Assembly: GCF_015487465.1 (NCBI RefSeq)
Contig: NZ_WFPS01000040.1
Location: forward strand, 1-35,600
Direction: 5' to 3'
Length of the DNA: 35,600 nt
Source: Persephonella sp.
GTDB lineage: Bacteria > Aquificota > Aquificia > Aquificales > Hydrogenothermaceae
Under the pieces are notes generated by a model, which had not been told where the DNA came from, did no database searches, and was given only the letters and a program-made list of their open reading frames with translations. Every line of letters begins with the position of its first letter. The stretch's first letter is position 1. The translations under genes and the position numbers were made by a program. Shown piece after piece: positions 24,077-32,321 of this stretch.

Positions 24077-26662
24077 ATGTCCAATGAAAATATGACACCT
24101 ATGTTAGCCCAGTATCACAGAATAAAAAATGATTATCCTGATGCCCTTGTTCTTTACAGGTTAGGAGACTTTTATGAGATGTTTTATGAAGACGCATACA
24201 CAGGGGCAAGGGATCTGAATATAGCCCTTACAAAAAAGAAGGTGGGAAAGGATAAATATATCCCTATGTGCGGAATTCCTTACCATTCTGCAGACAGCTA
24301 CATATCAAGGCTTGTTTCCAAAGGACACAAAGTCGCAATATGTGAACAGCTTGAGGATGCATCAAAAGCAAAAGGGATAGTAAAAAGAGATGTTATAAGG
24401 GTGATAACCCCCGGAACATACTTTGAGAACGAAAAGATGAGGTCTGCCCTTGCTTCTGTTTTCCCATCAGGGAGTGATTTTGGTGTTTCATATCTTGATC
24501 TTTCAACAGGTGAGTTTTTTGCTTCTATTATGGACACAGACAGTCTTATCTCATTTATAGGGAAGTTTCAGCCTAAAGAGATACTCATACCTGAAGGTAA
24601 AAATCTTGAATTCCTGAAAGAAAACTTCAGATGGATATTTATCACCCAGCTACCTGAGGATTTTTTTGATAAACAGTCTGTTGATGAGCTTTTAGAATTT
24701 TTTAATACAGTTGATCAATCCTCATTCGGTTTTTCACAGAACGATGATTTTGCCATTAAGTCTGCCGCCTCAATATTGAAGTATGCAAGGATAACCCAGA
24801 AAGAGTTTTTACCTTTTATATCTCCCCTTAAACCGTATAAGGAAGACATCTTTATAAGACTTGATTACTCAGCACAGAAACATCTTGAGCTTGTTAACGC
24901 AAATGAGGGAAATATTCCCCTTTTCAGGATAATAGACAGAACGCTGACAGGAATGGGAAGAAGAAAACTTAAGTTTTACCTCCTTCATCCCCTTAAAGAC
25001 CTGAACCTTATTATAAAAAGACAGGAAGCCGTTGAGGAGCTTTATAAAAACTCAGCCATTAGAGGTCAGATAAGACAGATACTGAAAGATATATTTGATG
25101 TTGAGAGGCTTATATCAAAAATATCGTCCGGCACAATGTCCCCAAGGGATATGGTTGCTTTGAGAGAGTCTTTAAAAAATATCCAGAAACTAAAAAAACT
25201 GGAAAAACATGTTAAATCAGGGTTTTTGAAAGATGCCTTTAAAGAGATGGAAGATTTTGAATGGCTTGTTGAAAAAATGGAAAAAACCCTTGAAGACAAT
25301 CCCCCTGTTCACCTGAAAGAGGGGGGACTAATAAAAAAAGGTGTTAATCCTGATCTTGACGAGTTAAAACAGATAAAAGAAAAAGGAAGTCAGTGGGTAA
25401 GACAGTATCAGCAGAAACAGAGAGAAGAAACAGGAATACAAAGCCTTAAGGTAGGTTTTAACAAGGTTATGGGCTACTACATAGAGATAACAAAACCTAA
25501 TCTTAAGTTTGTTCCTCCACACTACAGAAGAAGACAGACACTTTCAAATGCAGAAAGGTTTATAACAGATGAACTCCAGAGGTTTGAAGAAAAAATACTA
25601 TCAGCTGATGAAAAGATAAAAACCTTAGAATACGAGATATTTATGAAATTAAGGGAGGAGGTCTCATTTATCTCCGATAGGATTGTAAAAACAGCCCAGA
25701 AGGTAGGAGAAATTGATGCTCTCCAGTCCCTTTCAACAATAGCTGTTGAAAAAGGCTGGGTAAAACCTGAGATAACAGATGAGTACTCCATTTTTATAGA
25801 GGAGGGATACCACCCTGTAATAGCTGAATCTGTCAGCGATTTTGTTCCAAATGATCTGAAGATGAATGAGAAATCCTACTTCCACATAATAACAGGTCCT
25901 AACATGGCAGGAAAAAGCACATACATAAGACAGTCTGCGATAATTGTTATCCTCGCACAGATGGGATCTTTTATACCGGCAAAAAAAGGAAAAATAGGGA
26001 TCGTTGACGGTATTTTCACAAGGATCGGTTCAGGGGATATTCTGTCAAAAGGTCTATCAACATTTATGGTTGAGATGCTTGAGGTTGCAAACATTCTGAA
26101 CAACATTACAGAAAGAAGCTTTGTTATCCTTGATGAGGTTGGAAGGGGAACAAGCACTTATGACGGTCTTTCTATAGCATGGGCTGTTTCAGAATACATC
26201 AGCAAGAACATAAGGGCAAAAACACTTTTTGCCACACATTACCATGAGCTTACAAAACTTGAAGAGGAGATAAGGGGAGTGAAAAACTTTCATATGCACA
26301 TAGATGAGGAGGGGGAAAACATAAGATTTCTCTACAGAGTGATGGAAGGTTTTTCAAACAAAAGCTATGGTGTTCATGTTGCAAAGCTTGCAGGGATAAA
26401 AGAAGAGATAATAAAAAGGGCTTACGAGATACTTTACCATCTTGAGGAAGAGCAGGAGAAAAAGATTGATGAAACAATAATAAACCTTTCACAGAAAAAA
26501 GAGGATTACCTTCCACTTTTCAGCCATATCCAGCAGGAAGAGTCAGATCAGGTTAAACAGATACTGAAAGAGATTGAAGAGCTTGATCTTGCAGACATGA
26601 CACCTATTGAAGCTATGGTCTTTCTAAATAACATCAAAAACAGAATAAAAAAGATGATTTAA
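24077..26662 (+). CDS. mutS: DNA mismatch repair protein MutS
   Basis: Recognises mismatched bases and signals repair. The 861-residue length is typical of MutS1. The mismatch-reading motif DFYEMF is at 31-36 (Phe32, Glu34), the Walker A is GPNMAGKST near 607, STFMVEM follows, the Walker B is DEVGRGTS near 686, and FATHYHEL completes the ATPase. A C-terminal segment (about 800-861, ending MTPIEAMVFLNNIKNRIKKM) matches the usual tetramer/beta-clamp-like tail of MutS1 and not MutS2 (no Smr domain). GGAG lies eight bases before the ATG. The candidate small RNA terminator begins at its stop codon on the opposite strand. Confidence 0.96.
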   Translation: MSNENMTPMLAQYHRIKNDYPDALVLYRLGDFYEMFYEDAYTGARDLNIALTKKKVGKDKYIPMCGIPYHSADSYISRLVSKGHKVAICEQLEDASKAKGIVKRDVIRVITPGTYFENEKMRSALASVFPSGSDFGVSYLDLSTGEFFASIMDTDSLISFIGKFQPKEILIPEGKNLEFLKENFRWIFITQLPEDFFDKQSVDELLEFFNTVDQSSFGFSQNDDFAIKSAASILKYARITQKEFLPFISPLKPYKEDIFIRLDYSAQKHLELVNANEGNIPLFRIIDRTLTGMGRRKLKFYLLHPLKDLNLIIKRQEAVEELYKNSAIRGQIRQILKDIFDVERLISKISSGTMSPRDMVALRESLKNIQKLKKLEKHVKSGFLKDAFKEMEDFEWLVEKMEKTLEDNPPVHLKEGGLIKKGVNPDLDELKQIKEKGSQWVRQYQQKQREETGIQSLKVGFNKVMGYYIEITKPNLKFVPPHYRRRQTLSNAERFITDELQRFEEKILSADEKIKTLEYEIFMKLREEVSFISDRIVKTAQKVGEIDALQSLSTIAVEKGWVKPEITDEYSIFIEEGYHPVIAESVSDFVPNDLKMNEKSYFHIITGPNMAGKSTYIRQSAIIVILAQMGSFIPAKKGKIGIVDGIFTRIGSGDILSKGLSTFMVEMLEVANILNNITERSFVILDEVGRGTSTYDGLSIAWAVSEYISKNIRAKTLFATHYHELTKLEEEIRGVKNFHMHIDEEGENIRFLYRVMEGFSNKSYGVHVAKLAGIKEEIIKRAYEILYHLEEEQEKKIDETIINLSQKKEDYLPLFSHIQQEESDQVKQILKEIEELDLADMTPIEAMVFLNNIKNRIKKMI

Positions 26663-26687
26663 AAAGGGCGGTGCCTGATGCACCGCC
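26661..26687 (-). terminator. Rho-independent terminator (leftward)
   Basis: An eight-pair GC-rich stem with a five-base loop, followed leftward by CTTTTT. It ends at the mutS stop codon and closes the candidate small RNA, or any readthrough from the rluB-type operon. Confidence 0.75.
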
Positions 26688-26760
26688 AGAAATAGGAGGT
26701 TAGGAGGGCCATGAGAGGAAACACAGCTCAGATGCTGCGAGTCCTTCTAACCTGAGGGGA
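26661..26760 (-). ncRNA. Candidate small RNA with anti-Shine-Dalgarno motifs
   Basis: Reading leftward, a promoter (TTGAAA at 26793-26788, 16-base spacer, TATAAT at 26771-26766) is followed about 100 bases later by a strong terminator (GGCGGTGC-ATCAG-GCACCGCC then CTTTTT, 26687-26661). The transcript would start near 26760. Its 5' part AGGTTAG-A-AGG (26753-26743) pairs with CCTCCTAACCT (26707-26697), with one mismatch, forming a long stem around a loop of about 35 bases. The 3' arm and following bases read CCCTCCTAACCTCCT (26708-26694), holding two copies of CCTCCT, the anti-Shine-Dalgarno motif. No known family (SRP, 6S, tmRNA, RNase P, riboswitch) is recognised. The opposite strand pairs slightly better (a G-U in place of the mismatch), so strand is not beyond doubt. 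Confidence 0.5.
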
Positions 26761-26765
26761 TTTGT

Positions 26766-26793
26766 ATTATATGCAAAAACTAAAAAATTTCAA
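26766..26793 (-). promoter_or_regulatory. Predicted promoter of the candidate small RNA
   Basis: TTGAAA (26793-26788) and a perfect TATAAT (26771-26766) with a 16-base spacer, located just downstream of the 101-aa gene's stop codon. No protein gene lies ahead of it before the terminator. Confidence 0.6.
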
Positions 26794-26802
26794 CACCTTA
26801 TA

Positions 26803-27108
26803 TCACATAATATGTTTTGCCATCGTGTGAAACACTATCCCTACAGCCTGCTCGACATTTTCAGGTGTAAAGTCTGCTTCTATCCCTACATCTCCAAATG
26901 TTTTGAAATATCTGATTATTCTGAAAGATTTTTTATCGTTTTCATCTTTCTCTGCAAGGATAAAAATAACATTTCCCACCTTTCCTGGCTGAACAGCCTC
27001 AATGACTGTGTAGCCCTTTAAAGCCTTGTAAAGGGGAAGTCCGTCAGGCAGTTCATACTCCTTCATCAGAGGCAAAACATCTTCAGGTCTTTCAATCTTA
27101 AGGTTCAT
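26803..27108 (-). CDS. Conserved-looking small soluble protein, unknown
   Basis: A 101-residue acidic soluble protein beginning MNLKIERPEDVLPLMKEYEL. The centre has beta-like strands (YTVIEAVQPGKVGNVIFILAE, read as two strands, then SFRIIRYFKTFGD), and the C-terminus is helical (ENVEQAVGIVFHTMAKHI). No family, signal peptide or metal site is recognised. A strong binding site GGAGGAG lies seven bases before the ATG, within AGGTTAGGAGG (27127-27117 leftward), an 11-base sequence exactly complementary to the candidate small RNA downstream. It follows the rluB-type gene after 38 bases and is probably co-transcribed with it. Confidence 0.7.
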   Translation of the reverse strand: MNLKIERPEDVLPLMKEYELPDGLPLYKALKGYTVIEAVQPGKVGNVIFILAEKDENDKKSFRIIRYFKTFGDVGIEADFTPENVEQAVGIVFHTMAKHIM

Positions 27109-27146
27109 AAATTGCTCCTCCTAACCTTTTCTTTTAATATAGACCT

Positions 27147-27872
27147 TTATGATGCTGATTTCACCACACTTTCAATCTCTTTCTGGCTTAGATACTTCCA
27201 CTGGGAAGGTTTGAGCCCGTCTAATGATATGCCGTCTATCTCAATTCTTATCAGCCTTAAAACAGAATGACCAAAAGATTTCATAAATCTTCTTATTATC
27301 CTTTTCTGTCCTGTATGGATAGTTATCTCAAGTATGGTTGAATTTTTTTTCTTTTTTAAGATTTTTATATCGTCAGGTTTCAAAAAGGTGTCATTTAATT
27401 TTTTCCCTTTTTTCATTTTGTTAAATGTCTCGCTGCTCACCCTTCCCTTTACTTCAACAATATACTTTTTTGGTATTTTTTTTCTTGGGTGCATTATTAT
27501 GTTTGCGAAATCCCCGTCATTTGTCAGTATGAGAAGACCCTCACTATCAAAGTCAAGCCTTCCTGCCGGAAAAACTTTTTCCTTTATTCCTGCTTCTTCC
27601 ATCAGATCAGAAAGGGTTTTTCTGCCGAATTTATCTTTACCAAGCTGTGTAAGGTATCCCCTTGGTTTATAAACTTTTATATAAACCTTTTTTTCCTGAG
27701 GTTTTATCAGTTTTCCGTCTATCTCAACAGTATCCCTTTCAGGATCAATCTTTATACCGGGCTGGGTTACAACCTTACCGTTAACCTTAACTCTGCCTTC
27801 CTTAATGAGAATGTCAGCTTTTCTCCTTGAACACATTCCAGACTGGGATATAAACCTGTTCAGTCTGATCAT
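27147..27872 (-). CDS. RsuA/RluB-family rRNA pseudouridine synthase
   Basis: Isomerises a specific uridine in ribosomal RNA. The 241-residue protein has an N-terminal S4 RNA-binding domain (about 2-50, LNRFISQSGMCSRRKAD and RVKVNGK) and a catalytic domain with Asp107 in AGRLDFDSEGLLILTNDGD, then GQKRIIRRFM. RluB (large subunit) is the closest in arrangement, but RluE/F or RsuA are possible, so no symbol is assigned. A GTG at 27893 is in frame but has no binding site; the ATG at 27872 gives the family's usual start, with GAGGT somewhat distant. It diverges from lemA. Confidence 0.86.
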   Translation of the reverse strand: MIRLNRFISQSGMCSRRKADILIKEGRVKVNGKVVTQPGIKIDPERDTVEIDGKLIKPQEKKVYIKVYKPRGYLTQLGKDKFGRKTLSDLMEEAGIKEKVFPAGRLDFDSEGLLILTNDGDFANIIMHPRKKIPKKYIVEVKGRVSSETFNKMKKGKKLNDTFLKPDDIKILKKKKNSTILEITIHTGQKRIIRRFMKSFGHSVLRLIRIEIDGISLDGLKPSQWKYLSQKEIESVVKSAS

Positions 27873-27933
27873 TTGTTTTTGTAACCTCTGCACTGTAATT
27901 TAATTTTAAATAATACACATTTTTGAGGTAAAA

Positions 27934-28488
27934 ATGCTGAAGATAATTATTTTGGGAGTTATAATAGGGATTGTTTTTTATGTTATATCAACATATAACA
28001 GGTTTATGACGCTGAAAAATGGTGCAGAGGCAACTCTGGGTCAGGTAAAGGTAGCCCTGAAAAAAAGACTTGATATGCTTTCCCAGCTTCTTGATACAGT
28101 CAAAAGCTATGCAAACTTTGAGAAGGAAACATTTGAGAGGGTAACACAGCTAAGGAGCGAGGTTCTTAAAGTTAAATCCCCAAAAGAGTTATCAGAAATA
28201 GAAAAACAGTCAAGGGATATAATGGGAAACATTCTTCTTACAGTTGAGAATTATCCTGAGCTGAAAACATCAGAGCTTGCCACAGATCTTACCCAGTCAA
28301 TAAAAAACATAGAAGATGAGATATCAAGACACAGATACACTTACAACAACATAGTTCAGGAGTTTAACACAATGAGGGATACTGTGCCCTCCAACATTGT
28401 GGCAAATGTTTTTAATTTTACAGGACTGGAATACCTTGAGTTTGGTGAAGAGATTGAAAAAAGACCTGACCTTAGCTGGAAAAGATGA
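27934..28488 (+). CDS. lemA: LemA family protein
   Basis: A 184-residue protein with an N-terminal membrane anchor ([20 protein letters not shown], residues 1-19), followed by a mostly helical, probably extracytoplasmic domain. LemA marks are [29 protein letters not shown] (read as two parts, about 21-49), [16 protein letters not shown] (about 134-149) and an FTGLEYLEF-like end. Function is not established; members often pair with DUF2207 or TPM-domain proteins and are linked to envelope stress. The stop overlaps the next start (ATGA), and that gene encodes a DUF2207-like protein. GAGGT lies five bases before the ATG. Confidence 0.9.
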   Translation: MLKIIILGVIIGIVFYVISTYNRFMTLKNGAEATLGQVKVALKKRLDMLSQLLDTVKSYANFEKETFERVTQLRSEVLKVKSPKELSEIEKQSRDIMGNILLTVENYPELKTSELATDLTQSIKNIEDEISRHRYTYNNIVQEFNTMRDTVPSNIVANVFNFTGLEYLEFGEEIEKRPDLSWKR

Positions 28489-30302
28489 CCGAAGAAAAAA
28501 AGTTTAAGATCTTAATGTTTATAACCCTTTTGATCGGGTTAACAGGTTTATACTTTGCCTATTTTAAGGATCTTAGACTTCTTTTCCACGATTTAACAGC
28601 AGATTACAAAGCCTATTTAACGATAGATAATAAGCTATATCTAAAAGAGACTTACACCTACAGAGTTGGAAGATCCAACAGATACAGAATGCTTTTTAGA
28701 TACTGGGATGCACCTGTAACTTACCAGACTGATCTAAACAGCCCATTTATTAAAGTTATCTCTGTAAGATCAGAATACCCATGGTACATAAAGGATTACA
28801 GAGGAAAGATACACGGAGAGATTGAGGATAACATCTCAAAATCCCTTGTTTTATCAAAAGCCTACAAAAATGAGATAGGGATAGTAAAGCCTGACTACTT
28901 CACAGTAGGCTTTTACAATCTAAAGATAGAGTATATCATTTATCCCCCTATTGAAGCTGATCAAAACTTTGTTCATATAAACCTGAAGCTTGGGGAAAAA
29001 CATATCCCTTATACAGACATAAAAATAGTGGTAGATGATCCTTTGGGAAAAGTATTAGAGATATTTCCCCACATACCTGTTTACTCAGTAAAAAAAACGG
29101 AAAAAGGCTGGATAATAAAAGGAAAAGCAAAACAAAACGGTCTTGTTGAGCTGGAGATACTTGCCCACAGGTTTGATCTGTCAGGCTTTTACAGGAATTA
29201 TCCTGATGTTTACAGGCTTACATTTGAGGCGAACAAAAATATCCATAAAAAATTTTTTGATCTGATAAAAATGATGTTTACCGGTTTTGTTTTTATTTTC
29301 CCTGCATTTTTATACATTTTTTATCATAGGTTCGGCAGGGAAAAAAGCTTTATAGTTCCCAAATTCCTCAGTTTTATCCCTGATGAAAACAAAAAGCCGT
29401 ATATCGTCAATATGGTTTTTAATGGGGATGCAGCCGTAGGAGATGAAAACGGATTTTACTCCACACTTCTTGATCTCCACATGAGGGGAAAAATTCAGAT
29501 AAAACCATATGAGACAGACCTTCAGATAGAGATAATAGACCCTAATGTTGAAGAAAGTTACGAAAAGCTGGTAATAAGCTTTCTAAAACAGTTTATGCTT
29601 GAACCTGATAATAAAATATTCAGCAGCGCTGTTTTGGAAAATAAAGTAAAAAGACTGTATTCAGAAAAAAATAAATCCAGCCTTAAAATGTTAAAAACCA
29701 TGATGGACAGGCTTTTTAAATACAAAGATCAAAGAACAATTTCCCAGTATATAGATTACAGGGGAAGGGTTTTATTCAGAACTATATCTATTTTTTTTAT
29801 AGTGATTACAGGAGGATTTTCTGTTTTTTATCTTATTTCTCAGGCAGAGGAGATGTTTAACAATACTGATCTTTACCCTATATTTGTCCTTTCTTTAACC
29901 CTTCTATTACAGTTCACGGCAGTTTTGCTCACCCCGACACAATTTTTAGGAAGGTGGAAAGGAACAAACTATATGGAAAAACTCCAGTGGGACGCATTCA
30001 AAAACTTCCTTTCAGACTTTGCAATGCTGAAAAAATACAGTCCAGAGGATGTAGTTATATGGAAGAAATGGCTTGTTTATGCTACCGCCTTAGGTGTTGC
30101 AAAAAAGGTTGAAAAAGCTATGAAAAAACTGAATATAGATATTCCTGAGATCCAGATAAGCAGAAGATCAAGAATAAGTTTTCACAGGATATACAGAACC
30201 ACATTTATAAACCTGAGCAAACTTCAATCTTCAGGATCATCTGCAGGAGGAGGATTTGGAGGTGGAGGTGGTTTTGGTGGTGGAGGTGCAGGGGGAAGAT
30301 AA
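28485..30302 (+). CDS. DUF2207 (YciQ-like) membrane protein with Gly-rich tail
   Basis: A 605-residue envelope protein translationally coupled to lemA. An N-terminal hydrophobic segment (about 6-26) is followed by a large beta-rich domain (about 35-250), a membrane helix near 262-284, a cytoplasmic-type region, and two further helices near 425-445 and 455-478. The C-terminus is a low-complexity glycine run ([20 protein letters not shown], about 584-604), common in DUF2207 and TPM/YgcG proteins that accompany LemA. The DUF2207 assignment rests on this architecture and the pairing, and no catalytic motif is visible. A role in envelope maintenance with LemA is inferred. Confidence 0.8.
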   Translation: MTEEKKFKILMFITLLIGLTGLYFAYFKDLRLLFHDLTADYKAYLTIDNKLYLKETYTYRVGRSNRYRMLFRYWDAPVTYQTDLNSPFIKVISVRSEYPWYIKDYRGKIHGEIEDNISKSLVLSKAYKNEIGIVKPDYFTVGFYNLKIEYIIYPPIEADQNFVHINLKLGEKHIPYTDIKIVVDDPLGKVLEIFPHIPVYSVKKTEKGWIIKGKAKQNGLVELEILAHRFDLSGFYRNYPDVYRLTFEANKNIHKKFFDLIKMMFTGFVFIFPAFLYIFYHRFGREKSFIVPKFLSFIPDENKKPYIVNMVFNGDAAVGDENGFYSTLLDLHMRGKIQIKPYETDLQIEIIDPNVEESYEKLVISFLKQFMLEPDNKIFSSAVLENKVKRLYSEKNKSSLKMLKTMMDRLFKYKDQRTISQYIDYRGRVLFRTISIFFIVITGGFSVFYLISQAEEMFNNTDLYPIFVLSLTLLLQFTAVLLTPTQFLGRWKGTNYMEKLQWDAFKNFLSDFAMLKKYSPEDVVIWKKWLVYATALGVAKKVEKAMKKLNIDIPEIQISRRSRISFHRIYRTTFINLSKLQSSGSSAGGGFGGGGGFGGGGAGGR

Positions 30303-30327
30303 TGAACAAAGTTTGTGCAAATTAGTA

Positions 30328-30356
30328 TTGACAATATACTAAAAAAAGCACATACT
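30328..30356 (+). promoter_or_regulatory. Predicted cspA promoter
   Basis: Consensus TTGACA (30328-30333), a 17-base spacer and CATACT (30351-30356). Transcription would start near 30363, leaving a leader of about 100 bases before the cold-shock gene. Confidence 0.6.
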
Positions 30357-30363
30357 TATTGCT

Positions 30364-30430
30364 GAAGTTGTTTAAAGTCTCGGGGAGGGATCCCTTCCAA
30401 AGAGCGCTCAAACGGGTCTTTAAACGCTTC
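30364..30430 (+). promoter_or_regulatory. Structured 5' leader of cspA
   Basis: A long-range stem pairs GTTTAAAG (30370-30377) with CTTTAAAC (30418-30425), extended by GAAG (30364-30367) with CTTC (30427-30430). Enclosed is a hairpin GGGAGG-GATC-CCTTCC (30383-30398) and the small palindrome GAGCGCTC (30402-30409). The structure ends 20 bases before the binding site GGAGG (30451-30455). Long structured leaders control some cold-shock mRNAs by temperature; that role is inferred here. Confidence 0.5.
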
Positions 30431-30465
30431 AAAAAAGTTAAATTTATTTTGGAGGATTTTTAGTA

Positions 30466-30675
30466 ATGCGTCACACAGGCACAGTAAAATGGTTCAACTC
30501 AAAAAAAGGGTACGGATTTATCACAAGAGATGATGGTCAGGGAGATGTTTTTGTCCATTTCTCAGCTATTCAGGGAGAAGGTTTCAAAACCCTTGAAGAA
30601 GGTCAAAGAGTAGAGTTTGACATCGTTAAAGAGGACAAAGGCGAAAAAGCTCAAAACGTCGTAGTAAGCGGCTAA
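30466..30675 (+). CDS. cspA: Cold-shock domain protein
   Basis: A 69-residue single-stranded nucleic-acid-binding OB-fold protein acting as an RNA chaperone. RNP1 is KGYGFIT (14-20) and RNP2 is DVFVHFS (27-33); the start [11 protein letters not shown] and the end KGEKAQNVV are standard. GGAGG lies ten bases before the ATG. The gene stands alone between its own promoter, a structured leader and a good terminator. Which Csp paralogue it is cannot be said from sequence alone, so the symbol denotes the family. Confidence 0.95.
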   Translation: MRHTGTVKWFNSKKGYGFITRDDGQGDVFVHFSAIQGEGFKTLEEGQRVEFDIVKEDKGEKAQNVVVSG

Positions 30676-30688
30676 TCAAACATCACAT

Positions 30689-30716
30689 AAAGGGGTGGAT
30701 TTCTGCCCCTTTTTTT
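30689..30716 (+). terminator. Rho-independent terminator of cspA
   Basis: AAAGGGG pairs with CCCCTTT around a ten-base loop and is followed by a run of T's, thirteen bases after the cspA stop. Nothing suggests readthrough. Confidence 0.85.
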
Positions 30717-30749
30717 CATATCTTTAAATAAAAAATCCTGAAGGTAAAA

Positions 30750-31265
30750 ATGAGAAGGATAGTTCTGTCTTTACTCCTGTTTTTAGTCTTTTTTCTTGTA
30801 TCTCATGCCGAAAAGGGAGTTTACAAGGCTTATGTTTATTTTATACCTGTCGGTGAGATCACATTCAGTCTGGAAAAGGACAGGATACTGGTCAGAGGAG
30901 AAACATACAAAAGTTTAAGATGGATATACAACTACACATTCAGGTTTGAGGCAAACAACAAGGGATACTTCCTTTATGAAAAAGAAAATAAAAAAGAAAA
31001 GATATACAAAAACAAACAGATAGAAGAAAAAAAACCGTGGCTACCTTTGATAGTAAAATACATAAAAGAAGGTAAAAAACCTGATACAGATAAAGATCCT
31101 GACTTTCCTTATAGAATAGAAGAAAAAGGAGATACAGTTTTTATATACCCTTTAAAAAGCAAAAATGTCAAAAAAATAAGATTAAAACTTTCAAAAAACA
31201 GCAGACTTCCTGAAAAGATAGAAATAGACGGAAAAATTGATATTAAACTGGAAAGAATTAAATGA
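30750..31265 (+). CDS. Secreted protein, possibly DUF3108-like
   Basis: A 171-residue exported protein: the signal peptide (about 1-20, MRRIVLSLLLFLVFFLVSHA) precedes a beta-strand-rich mature chain with many Lys and Glu residues. The pattern YKAYVYFIPVGEITFSLE, then YNYTFRFEANNKGYFLYE, and a closing strand pair resembles DUF3108 envelope proteins, but this is a weak resemblance. GAAGGT lies just before the ATG. The 3' end overlaps the opposing JAMM gene by eight bases. Periplasmic location is well supported; function is unknown. Confidence 0.65.
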   Translation: MRRIVLSLLLFLVFFLVSHAEKGVYKAYVYFIPVGEITFSLEKDRILVRGETYKSLRWIYNYTFRFEANNKGYFLYEKENKKEKIYKNKQIEEKKPWLPLIVKYIKEGKKPDTDKDPDFPYRIEEKGDTVFIYPLKSKNVKKIRLKLSKNSRLPEKIEIDGKIDIKLERIK

Positions 31266-31677
31266 TCTCCACCATCTCTTCCTCAAATTTTTCCCCTTTC
31301 AGTTCCCAGCTTCTCCAGTTATCAGCTTTTCCGTTTTTTACAGATAGGATTATGTAAGACATGTCAGGCTGGGCAAATCTAAGGTCTGTCTGTGAAGGTC
31401 TGTCCGGGTGATCAGGGTGTGTATGGTAAATACCAACAATAGTTAATCCTTTACTTTCTGCATGCTCCTCAGCTTTCAGATAATCTTTAGGATCTATCTC
31501 AAATCTGTCATTTGCCCTTTCTTTGTTTTTATTTTCAACCTGAAATGCCTCAAAAACTGTTCTTGTGTTGTTTGAGTAATCTATTTCTCCGATAAGAAAA
31601 CCACAAATCTCAAATGGATAGCCTTCTTCACCCTGCTTTTTTATCTGATCAACAACATGTTTTTCTATTCTAAGCAT
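31258..31677 (-). CDS. JAMM/MPN+ zinc metalloprotease (Mov34 family)
   Basis: A 139-residue protein of the Mov34/MPN/PAD-1 family. The zinc and catalytic set is complete: Glu23 (PFEICGFLIG), His85 and His87 (IYHTHPDHP), Ser95 and Asp98 (RPSQTD). Bacterial stand-alone members cleave isopeptide-like or C-terminal extensions, for example activating ubiquitin-like sulfur carriers in thiamine, molybdopterin or cysteine pathways (Mec+). No such carrier is adjacent, so the substrate is unknown. It diverges from lipB with 30 bases between starts. Confidence 0.88.
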   Translation of the reverse strand: MLRIEKHVVDQIKKQGEEGYPFEICGFLIGEIDYSNNTRTVFEAFQVENKNKERANDRFEIDPKDYLKAEEHAESKGLTIVGIYHTHPDHPDRPSQTDLRFAQPDMSYIILSVKNGKADNWRSWELKGEKFEEEMVEII

Positions 31678-31695
31678 TTATAAACCCTTTTTTAA

Positions 31696-31701
31696 TATAA
31701 T
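31696..31701 (+). promoter_or_regulatory. -10 element of lipB, predicting a leaderless mRNA
   Basis: A perfect TATAAT ends six bases before the lipB ATG and no Shine-Dalgarno sequence is visible, so transcription should begin at or next to the start codon. The -35 region is not recognisable. Confidence 0.45.
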
Positions 31702-31707
31702 TTTATC

Positions 31708-32313
31708 ATGAAGATTTTAGACATTGGAAAGACCAATTATGAAGATGCTCTGAAATTGCAAAAAAGTTTATTTGACCAGAAGGTAAAGGATCCGTGTAGT
31801 GAAGATATAATCCTTATTACAGAGCATTATCCTGTTTATACCCTCGGTAAAACCTCAAAAGAGGAGCATATCATAAATATTCCAGAAAATATTCCTGTTT
31901 ACAAAATTGAAAGGGGAGGTAGTATAACCTTTCATGGAGAAGGTCAGATAGTTGTTTACCCTGTTGTTCATCTGAAAGGGAAAAAACGGTCAGTAAGAAA
32001 TTTTATATGGACATTGGAAGAGATAATGATAAGAACAGTCCAGGAGTTTGGTATAAATGGTTTCAGACTGGACAGATACAGGGGGGTTTTTACACCAAAA
32101 GGGAAGATCGGTTTTGTTGGGATAAAGGTTTCAAGGCATATCTCTTACCACGGCATATCCCTCAATATAAGTGTGGATAAAAATTTTTTCAGAAAAATAC
32201 TTCCATGTGGTATAAAGGATATACCTGTTTGCAACATGTCAGACTTTGTTGGTGATGTTGACCTTGAAAATGTTAAACAGATATTAATAAAAAACATCAA
32301 ACAACTTCTTTAG
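31708..32313 (+). CDS. lipB: Octanoyl-ACP:protein octanoyltransferase LipB
   Basis: Moves octanoyl groups from acyl carrier protein to lipoyl domains, the first step of lipoate cofactor assembly. The 201 residues contain RGGSITFHGEGQIVVYPV (69-86), the invariant lysine Lys140 in GFVGIKVSRHISYHG, and the acyl-accepting Cys167 in ILPCGI, the usual Cys/Lys pair. The ATG at 31708 follows TATAAT by six bases and lacks a ribosome binding site, implying leaderless translation. The dapF-like gene follows after eight bases with its own AGGAGG. Confidence 0.93.
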   Translation: MKILDIGKTNYEDALKLQKSLFDQKVKDPCSEDIILITEHYPVYTLGKTSKEEHIINIPENIPVYKIERGGSITFHGEGQIVVYPVVHLKGKKRSVRNFIWTLEEIMIRTVQEFGINGFRLDRYRGVFTPKGKIGFVGIKVSRHISYHGISLNISVDKNFFRKILPCGIKDIPVCNMSDFVGDVDLENVKQILIKNIKQLL

Positions 32314-32321
32314 GAGGAATT

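Noticed and set aside
26675-26692. Hammerhead-like CTGATG with nearby GAAA on the top strand
   Set aside because: CTGATG lies in the loop and stem of the terminator hairpin and the required stem II and stem I/III pairings cannot be formed.
26661-26714. Leftward leader peptide running from an ATG in the candidate RNA loop to the terminator
   Set aside because: There is no ribosome binding site before the ATG, the codons show no run of a regulatory amino acid and no biosynthetic gene follows.
26661-26760. SRP RNA, tRNA, 6S RNA or a known riboswitch at the structured interval after mutS
   Set aside because: The GGAA tetraloop and AGCAG of SRP RNA, tRNA arms and T-loop, and known riboswitch cores are absent; only the stem, anti-Shine-Dalgarno motifs and terminator can be supported.
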